Origin: RYN-230 sp963760405
GTDB lineage: Bacteria; Actinomycetota; Actinomycetes; Streptosporangiales; Streptosporangiaceae
Assembly: GCA_963760405.1 (NCBI GenBank)
Contig: CAVXCV010000005.1
Span: 124,001 to 188,000 of the forward strand
Length of the DNA: 64,000 nucleotides
Reading direction: 5' to 3'
Within the stretch, counting starts at the first letter, position 1, and every line of letters begins with the position of its first letter. The notes beneath the pieces are model-generated. The model saw nothing but the letters and a program-made list of their open reading frames with translations, searched no databases and was not told the origin of the DNA. Position numbers and translations under genes: made by a program. This document shows, one piece after another, positions 59,263 to 64,000 of this stretch.

Positions 59263-61236
59263 GTGAACGTGGTCAACCTGGTCAACCTGGAGCGGGCGGT
59301 CAAGGGCTACGGCCCGCGGCTGCTGCTCAACGGGGTGTCCGCCGGGGTCGCGGCCGGTGACCGGATCGGCATCGTCGGCCGCAACGGCGCGGGCAAGAGC
59401 ACCCTGCTCTCGGTCCTGGCGGGCACCGAGGAACTGGACAGCGGCCGGGCTACCAGGGTCCGCGACCTGCGCATCGGGGTTCTGCCGCAGCGTTCGGTGC
59501 TGGCCGGCACCGTGGCCAGCGTGGTCGTGGGCAGGCGGCCGGAGCACGAATGGGCGGCGGACCCGCGGACCCGGTCGGTGCTGGCCGCGCTGCTGCCCGG
59601 GATCGACCTCGGCGCCCCGGCTGACCGGCTGTCCGGCGGGGAGTCCCGCCGGGTCGCGCTGGCTGCCGTGCTGATCAGCCAGCACGATCTGCTGCTGCTG
59701 GACGAGCCCACGAACCACCTGGATGTGGCGGCGATCGACTGGCTGGGCCACCACCTGGCGGGCCGGGGTGAGGCCATCGTGGCGGTCACGCACGACCGGT
59801 GGTTCCTGGACGCAGTGTGCAACCGGACCTGGGAGCTGGCCGACGGGCAGGTGCACAGCTACGACGGCGGGTACGCGGCGTATGTGCTGGCCCGGGCGGA
59901 ACGGGCCCGGATCGCCGACGCGACCGACCGGCGGCGGCGCAACCTCGTCCGCAAGGAGCTGGCCTGGCTGCGCCGGGGGCCGCCGGCCCGTACCAGCAAG
60001 CCGCGGTTCCGGATAGAGGCCGCCAACGAGCTGATCGCCGGGGAACCGCCGCCACGGGACACCGTGCAGCTGGAGCGGCTGGCTACCGCCCGGCTGGGCA
60101 AGACCGTGCTCGAAGCGTCGGACCTCACCGTGACCGCAGGCGGCCGGACTCTGCTGGACCGGGTGACCTGGCAGCTGGGCCCGGGCGAGCGGGTGGGGCT
60201 GATCGGACCGAACGGCAGCGGCAAGAGCACGTTGCTGGACCTGCTGGCCGGGCCGGGCGGCGAGGCGACCGCTGATCCGGGGGTGGCTGATCCCGGCCTG
60301 GCTGATGTCGGCGTGGCTGGTGGCGGCGGGGCTGATACCGGAGCGGCAGATGCCGGCCTGGCTGAGGCCGGCCTGGCGGTGAGCGGCGAGATCATCCGCG
60401 GCAAGACAGTGCGGCTGGGCTACCTGCGGCAGAATGACGCCGGGCTGGATCCCGCGCTCACCCCGCGGGAGGCGGTCACCGAGGTACGCGGCACGCTCGA
60501 CTCCGCCCAGGGCGCGGCCGCCGCCAGCCAGCTGCTCGACCGGCTCGGGCTGCGCGGTGACACCCAATGGACCCCGGCGGCCGAGCTGTCCGGCGGCGAA
60601 CGGCGGCGGCTGATGCTGCTGCGCATCCTGGTGGACGAGCCGAACGTGCTGTTCCTCGACGAACCCACCAACGACCTCGACGTGGACACCCTGAACGAGC
60701 TCGAGGACCTGCTCGACGGCTGGCCTGGGTCGCTGATCCTGGTCAGCCACGACCGGTACTTCCTGGAGCGGGTGACCGACCATGTGCTGGCGTTGCTGGG
60801 GGACGGGCGGCTCAGTTACCTCGCGGGCGGGGTGGAGGAGTACCTGGACCGGCTGTCCTCGCCAGTGCCGGGCCGGGGCCCAGCTGTCTCGCCGGGCTCG
60901 TCCGCTACGCCGGGCTCGTCCGCTACGCCGGGCTCGTCCGCTTCGGTGGCCTCGTCCGCCTCATCGGTCCCTTCAGCCTCGTCTGGCTCGCCGGGCCCTA
61001 ACTCGGCGGGCCCGGGCTCGGCGGCGACCCAGCGGGCGGCCCGGAAGGAGATGCAGCGGCTGGAACGTCAGATCGACCGGCTCAGCGGCCGGGAGGCCGA
61101 GCTGACCATGGCGCTGGCCGAGCACGCCACGGACTATGTCCGGCTGACCGAGCTCGGCGCCGAGCTACGCGGGGTCCAGGACGAGAAGAACCGCCTCGAG
61201 GAGCAGTGGCTGGAAGCCGCCGAGCAATCCTCCTGA
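59263..61236 (+). CDS. ABC-F family ATPase
   Basis: A 657-residue protein with two ABC domains and no membrane helix. Domain 1 has GRNGAGKST, LSGGESRRVALA and LLLLDEPTNHLD; domain 2 has GPNGSGKST, LSGGERRRLMLL and FLDEPTNDLD. A Gly/Ala-rich insert (ADPGVADPGLADVGVAG...) of about 40 residues interrupts domain 2 soon after Walker A. A Ser/Pro-rich linker with PGSSAT repeats leads to a C-terminal coiled coil (RKEMQRLERQIDRLSGREAEL), as in Uup. A role in ribosome function is inferred. GTG start, 7 nt after ispE. Confidence 0.92.
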   Translation: MNVVNLVNLERAVKGYGPRLLLNGVSAGVAAGDRIGIVGRNGAGKSTLLSVLAGTEELDSGRATRVRDLRIGVLPQRSVLAGTVASVVVGRRPEHEWAADPRTRSVLAALLPGIDLGAPADRLSGGESRRVALAAVLISQHDLLLLDEPTNHLDVAAIDWLGHHLAGRGEAIVAVTHDRWFLDAVCNRTWELADGQVHSYDGGYAAYVLARAERARIADATDRRRRNLVRKELAWLRRGPPARTSKPRFRIEAANELIAGEPPPRDTVQLERLATARLGKTVLEASDLTVTAGGRTLLDRVTWQLGPGERVGLIGPNGSGKSTLLDLLAGPGGEATADPGVADPGLADVGVAGGGGADTGAADAGLAEAGLAVSGEIIRGKTVRLGYLRQNDAGLDPALTPREAVTEVRGTLDSAQGAAAASQLLDRLGLRGDTQWTPAAELSGGERRRLMLLRILVDEPNVLFLDEPTNDLDVDTLNELEDLLDGWPGSLILVSHDRYFLERVTDHVLALLGDGRLSYLAGGVEEYLDRLSSPVPGRGPAVSPGSSATPGSSATPGSSASVASSASSVPSASSGSPGPNSAGPGSAATQRAARKEMQRLERQIDRLSGREAELTMALAEHATDYVRLTELGAELRGVQDEKNRLEEQWLEAAEQSS

Positions 61237-61263
61237 AGGGCCGCCGAGCAATCCTCCTGAAGG
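61216..61263. repeat. 24-bp tandem duplication spanning the ABC-F stop codon
   Basis: Two perfect adjacent copies of a 24-bp unit starting GCCGCCGAGCAATCC, the first including the final codons and TGA of the ABC-F gene, the second in non-coding DNA. A recent duplication. Confidence 0.93.
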
Positions 61264-61342
61264 ACAGCGGAGGAGCCGGGTTCCAAGCTACACCAGCCCC
61301 TTTGACCACATCAGTCCCAGTAGTCGGGCTGCCCTCGATAAC

Positions 61343-61381
61343 GTGGTGGGGAGTGCATCGTATTTGCACATCTCCCACCAC
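61343..61381. terminator. Stem-loop between convergent ABC-F and MarR genes
   Basis: GTGGTGGG...CCCACCAC arms (8 bp perfect, extending imperfectly through GAGTGC/GCACATC) around a TATTT-containing loop, between the convergent stops at 61236 and 61501. Likely a bidirectional terminator, without a clear T tract. Confidence 0.55.
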
Positions 61382-61500
61382 ATAAGCAGGGTGAGCGGGC
61401 GGCGGCGTCGGGCTGGAGTGACACTGACTGTGGCGCGTGGGACGCGGTGGGTGGATAGAGGTGTCTGGGGCGCGGTGGGCGGTGGAGGCGCGTGGGGCGG

Positions 61501-62031
61501 TTACGCGTCGAGGGGGGCGAGGAGCACGCGGAGCAGGTCGGCCAGGGTGCTGCGGTCGGCTTCACTGAGGCCGTTCAGCAGCAGGTCCTCGCCCCGGACC
61601 AGGTCGGCCAGGGCGGCGTCCACCCGGGCCCGGCCCGCCTCGGTCAGCGTGACCAGCACTCCGCGCCGGTCTTGCGGGTCCGGCTCGCGGCGGACCAGCC
61701 CGGCTGCGGCCAGCCGGTCGATCCGGTTGGTCATGGTGCCGGAGGTAACCAGCGTGGCCCGGAGTAGCGCCCCTGGCGTCAGCTGATACGGCGGCCCCTG
61801 CCGGCGCAGCGCCGAGAGTACGTCGAATTCCCAGGTCTCCAGGTCATGCGCGGCGAACGCGGCCCGCCGGGCCCGATCCAGGTGCCGGGCCAGCCGGGAC
61901 ACCCGGCTGAGCACTTGGAGCGGGGCCACATCCAGGTCAGGCCGTTCCGCGTGCCAGGCCGCGACAAGGTCGTCGACTTCATCGCGGGTAACCGCTACGG
62001 ATACGCCGAGGTTCGCGGGCTGCTCCTTCAT
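61501..62031 (-). CDS. MarR-family transcriptional regulator
   Basis: A 176-residue winged-helix regulator. LSRVSRLARHLDRARRAAFAAHDLETWEFDVLSALRR leads into the HTH PGALLRATLVTSGTMTNRIDRLAAAGLVRREPDPQDRRGVLVTLT, including the wing DPQDRRG. The start MKEQPANLG is chosen over an in-frame extension that crosses the operator. It is divergent from the methyltransferase gene with two perfect palindromes between them, so self-regulation and control of the neighbour are likely. The ligand is unknown. Confidence 0.9.
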   Translation of the reverse strand: MKEQPANLGVSVAVTRDEVDDLVAAWHAERPDLDVAPLQVLSRVSRLARHLDRARRAAFAAHDLETWEFDVLSALRRQGPPYQLTPGALLRATLVTSGTMTNRIDRLAAAGLVRREPDPQDRRGVLVTLTEAGRARVDAALADLVRGEDLLLNGLSEADRSTLADLLRVLLAPLDA

Positions 62032-62045
62032 GCGCGCAGCATATC

Positions 62046-62059
62046 TCTTGACATCAAGA
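62046..62059. promoter_or_regulatory. MarR operator 1 (TCTTGACATCAAGA)
   Basis: A 14-bp palindrome (arms TCTTGA/TCAAGA) 15 bp upstream of the marR start. It overlaps TTGACA (62048-62053), which with TAGACA (62072-62077, 18-bp spacing) makes a good plus-strand promoter for the methyltransferase gene, so bound repressor would block it. Confidence 0.8.
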
Positions 62060-62077
62060 CTGTCGTACGGGTAGACA
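62048..62077 (+). promoter_or_regulatory. Promoter of the methyltransferase gene
   Basis: -35 TTGACA and -10 TAGACA with an 18-bp spacer. An extra inverted repeat ACTGTC-N9-GACAGT (62059-62079) covers the spacer and -10. Transcription would start near 62084, about 35 nt before the ATG. Confidence 0.65.
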
Positions 62078-62094
62078 GTTGTCGTGCCCATGTA

Positions 62095-62108
62095 TCTCGA
62101 TATCGAGA
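62095..62108. promoter_or_regulatory. MarR operator 2 (TCTCGATATCGAGA)
   Basis: A second perfect 14-bp palindrome, 49 bp from the first centre to centre, just downstream of the predicted transcription start and 11 bp before the methyltransferase ATG. It has the same T-C-T-(T/C)-G-A-layout as operator 1, so the same regulator probably binds both. Confidence 0.75.
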
Positions 62109-62119
62109 GAAGTGCTTTG

Positions 62120-63022
62120 ATGGCTGTCTGGGATCCCTCCACTTACCTGCGGTTCGGCAGCGAGCGGGCGCGGCCGTTCGCTGACCTGCTGGCCCGGGTG
62201 GCCGCCGATGACCCGGGCTACGTCGTAGACCTGGGCTGCGGCCCGGGCAACCTGACCGCGCTGCTCGCCGCGCGCTGGCCACGGGCGCAGGTACTGGGCG
62301 TGGACAACTCACCGGAGATGATCGACGCTGCCCAGGCCGAAGCTGCCCAGGCCGAAGCTGCCCAGGCCGAGGCAGCGCGGGTCAGCACAGCACAGACCAC
62401 GGCAGCTCACGCTGAGGCCGCCCAGACCGGGGCGGCGGCCGGACCCGGCAGAAACGGCGCCGCGCCTGTCCCGGGACCGGCGGCCCGGCTGTCCTTTGCC
62501 CTCGGCGATGTCCGGACCTGGCGACCCCTGCGCCCGGTGGACGTGTTCACCTGCAACGCCGTGCTGCAATGGGTGCCCGGGCACGACGAGCTGCTGACCA
62601 CCTGGGCCAGCTGGCTGGCCCCCGGCGGCTGGCTCGCCTTCCAGCTGCCGGGAAACTTCGACCAGCCCAGCCACATCCTCCTGCGCGAACTTGCCAGCAC
62701 TGAGCGGTGGCAGCCGCGGCTGGCGGGCGTTGAGCTGAACCGCCAGGCGGGCGACCCCGCAGCCTACCTGGACCTGCTGGCCCAGGCGGGCTGCGAGGTG
62801 GACGCGTGGGAGACCACCTACCTGCATGTGCTGCGCAACCCGGACGCGGTGCTCGACTGGTACCGGGGTACGGCACTGCGCCCGGTGCGCACCGCGCTGA
62901 CCGCGGCCGGGTACGCGGAGTTCGAGGCCGAGTACGGCGCGCTGCTCCAGGCCGCGTACCCGCCTGCCCGGTATGGCACCGTGCTGCCCTTCCGCCGCGT
63001 GTTCGTGGTGGCCCGCCGCTGA
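62120..63022 (+). CDS. Trans-aconitate 2-methyltransferase-like SAM enzyme
   Basis: A 300-residue class I methyltransferase. WDPSTYLRFGSERARPFADL at the start and VVDLGCGPGNLTALLAARWP (motif I), VFTCNAVLQWVPGHDELLTTWASWLAPGG and YLHVLRNPDAVLDWYRGTALRP match Tam. A 45-residue Ala/Gln/Glu-rich insert with (AQAEA)n follows motif II. Tam methylates trans-aconitate to relieve aconitase inhibition; the true substrate here is unproven. The ATG at 62120 is preferred; GTG 62084 and ATG 62090 lie upstream across operator 2. It is under the divergent MarR. Confidence 0.86.
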   Translation: MAVWDPSTYLRFGSERARPFADLLARVAADDPGYVVDLGCGPGNLTALLAARWPRAQVLGVDNSPEMIDAAQAEAAQAEAAQAEAARVSTAQTTAAHAEAAQTGAAAGPGRNGAAPVPGPAARLSFALGDVRTWRPLRPVDVFTCNAVLQWVPGHDELLTTWASWLAPGGWLAFQLPGNFDQPSHILLRELASTERWQPRLAGVELNRQAGDPAAYLDLLAQAGCEVDAWETTYLHVLRNPDAVLDWYRGTALRPVRTALTAAGYAEFEAEYGALLQAAYPPARYGTVLPFRRVFVVARR

Positions 63023-63025
63023 CTG

Positions 63026-63670
63026 TCAGTGGGCCTTCTTGGCCACCTCAGCCGAGATCCGGGGTTTGGGCTCAAGCTGGGACAGGCCGTTCCAGGCCAG
63101 GTTGACCAGGTGGGCGGCGACCTCCTCCAGCTTCGGCTTGCGGGCGTCCAGCCACCACTGCCCGGTGACCGCGACCATGCCGACGAGCATCTGCGCGTAC
63201 ATCGGGACCAGCTTCGGGTCATAGCCGCGGGCGGCGAAGTAGTCGCTCAGGATGTACTCGACCTGGCTGGCGATGTCGCTGATCAGGCTGCCGAAAGTGC
63301 CGGACCCGGAGGCGGGATGCGAATCGCGGACCAGGATGCGGAACCCATCCGCGTCGTCCTCGATGTACTTGAGCAGGGCGACCGCGGCCGCCTCGAAGCC
63401 TTCCCGGCTGTGCGCGCCGCCCAGGATCTCGGTGGCCATGGTCAGCAGGCGGTCCACCTCGCGATCCACCACCACCGCGTACAGGCCTTCCTTACCACCG
63501 AAGTGCTCGTACACGACCGGCTTCGACACCCCAGCCTGGGCCGCGATCTCCTCGATGGAAGTGCCCTCGAACCCTCGCGCCGCGAACAGCCGCCGGCCAA
63601 TGTCCAGCAACTGCTCGCGGCGTTGCTTTCCGGTCATCCTCTTGCGGTTGATGGAACTCGGATTGGTCAC
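63026..63670 (-). CDS. TetR-family regulator
   Basis: A 214-residue regulator. RREQLLDIGRRLFAARGFEGTSIEEIAAQAGVSKPVVYEHFGGKEGLYAVVV is the HTH. The C-terminal domain (QVEYILSDYFAARGYDPKLVPMYAQMLVGMVAVTGQWWLDARKP) resembles actinobacterial lipid-metabolism TetR regulators found beside acyl desaturases. GTG start (VTNPSSINRKRMTG) is likely; ATG 63637 is possible. It lies 16 bp after the desaturase stop on the same strand, so desaturase control is inferred. Confidence 0.88.
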   Translation of the reverse strand: MTNPSSINRKRMTGKQRREQLLDIGRRLFAARGFEGTSIEEIAAQAGVSKPVVYEHFGGKEGLYAVVVDREVDRLLTMATEILGGAHSREGFEAAAVALLKYIEDDADGFRILVRDSHPASGSGTFGSLISDIASQVEYILSDYFAARGYDPKLVPMYAQMLVGMVAVTGQWWLDARKPKLEEVAAHLVNLAWNGLSQLEPKPRISAEVAKKAH

Positions 63671-63686
63671 CCGCCCATCATGGCCA

Positions 63687-64000
63687 TCAAGCTGCCTTCC
63701 GGTCACCTGACTTGATCCGCCGGTCGGTCATCGAGCCCAGCTCCTTGCCGCGCTGGCCGGTGAGCTTGGCGGTGAGCCGGTTCCCGTCCGGCCACCGGAC
63801 GTCGGTGGCCCAGCCGAGCCGTTCCGTCCAGGCGATGACCCGCGCGCTGATGTCGATCTGTCCCTTGAGCGCACCGTGCCGGGCACAGGTGGGGTCGGAG
63901 TGGTGCAGGTTGTGCCACGACTCGCCGAAGGACGGGATGGCCAGCCAGGCGACGTTGCGTGACTTGTCCCGCACGTCGAAGTCCTCATTGCCGAACGTGT
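63687..64000 (-). CDS. Acyl-CoA/fatty-acid desaturase, 3' part
   Basis: The last 104 codons of a membrane desaturase; the 5' part lies beyond the window. FGNEDFDVRDKSRNV and FGESWHNLHHSDP carry the third histidine box (HNLHH) of stearoyl-CoA delta-9 desaturases, which bind two irons and insert a double bond into acyl-CoA. The end KLTGQRGKELGSMTDRRIKSG is basic. The TetR gene follows directly. Confidence 0.88.
   Translation of the reverse strand, partial: TFGNEDFDVRDKSRNVAWLAIPSFGESWHNLHHSDPTCARHGALKGQIDISARVIAWTERLGWATDVRWPDGNRLTAKLTGQRGKELGSMTDRRIKSGDRKAA

Overview
This window is a chromosomal segment of a very high-GC actinobacterium. The evidence is strong G/C third-position codon use, frequent GTG starts, actinobacterial families (DUF3151, HspR, EtfD-like oxidoreductase, Pmt) and gene order seen in mycobacteria and streptomycetes: purA/DUF3151/fba/pyrE, dnaK-grpE-dnaJ-hspR-clpB, and pmt/rsmI/metG/tatD/rsmA/ispE. 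No rRNA, tRNA, CRISPR, transposase or phage gene was found. The species cannot be named from sequence alone.

Layout. 0-7.8 kb: murA, then the purine operon purD-ltrA-purB-purC, with purA alongside, all on the minus strand. 8-17 kb: DUF3151, an AbiEi/DUF559 protein, a phosphoesterase, class II aldolase, a DedA protein, pyrE, an epimerase, and a NYN-domain/TPR pair. 17-24.6 kb: the HspR-controlled chaperone operon with HAIR operators upstream of dnaK. 25-34 kb: an EtfD-like membrane Fe-S oxidoreductase, a TMEM175-type channel, a two-component system next to a membrane-anchored protein, argS and plsX. 34.4-44.3 kb is accessory: a KamA-like radical SAM protein, a DHA2 exporter, an SDR, then a small leader-bearing peptide gene with an M50 intramembrane protease carrying a PqqD-like domain, a divergent XRE regulator, a LysM membrane protein and a repeat-rich surface protein. 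44.8-49.4 kb: an asparagine synthetase with a large low-complexity insert, and two sigma factors around a VOC protein. 49.9-61.2 kb: an orphan adenine methylase, then pmt/rsmI/metG/tatD/rsmA/ispE/ABC-F. 61.5-64 kb: MarR/methyltransferase divergent pair, TetR, and the 3' end of a fatty-acid desaturase.

How the genes work together. Most of the window is housekeeping: purine and pyrimidine synthesis, peptidoglycan precursor, protein folding, tRNA charging, rRNA modification, isoprenoid and lipid precursors. The most distinctive unit is the peptide/M50/XRE cassette at 38.6-41.1 kb. It looks like a minimal RiPP-like or peptide-signal system, with three inverted repeats in the shared promoter region and a hairpin between peptide and protease genes.

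Two further themes recur. First, G/C-rich simple repeats have expanded inside coding sequences, adding low-complexity inserts to several conserved enzymes, and five genes (DedA, TPR, grpE, repeat surface protein, ispE) appear frame-shifted in such tracts. These may be assembly or sequencing indels, or real slippage. Second, a 64-bp palindromic element occurs twice, 43.4 kb apart, and is not part of any recognised gene family.
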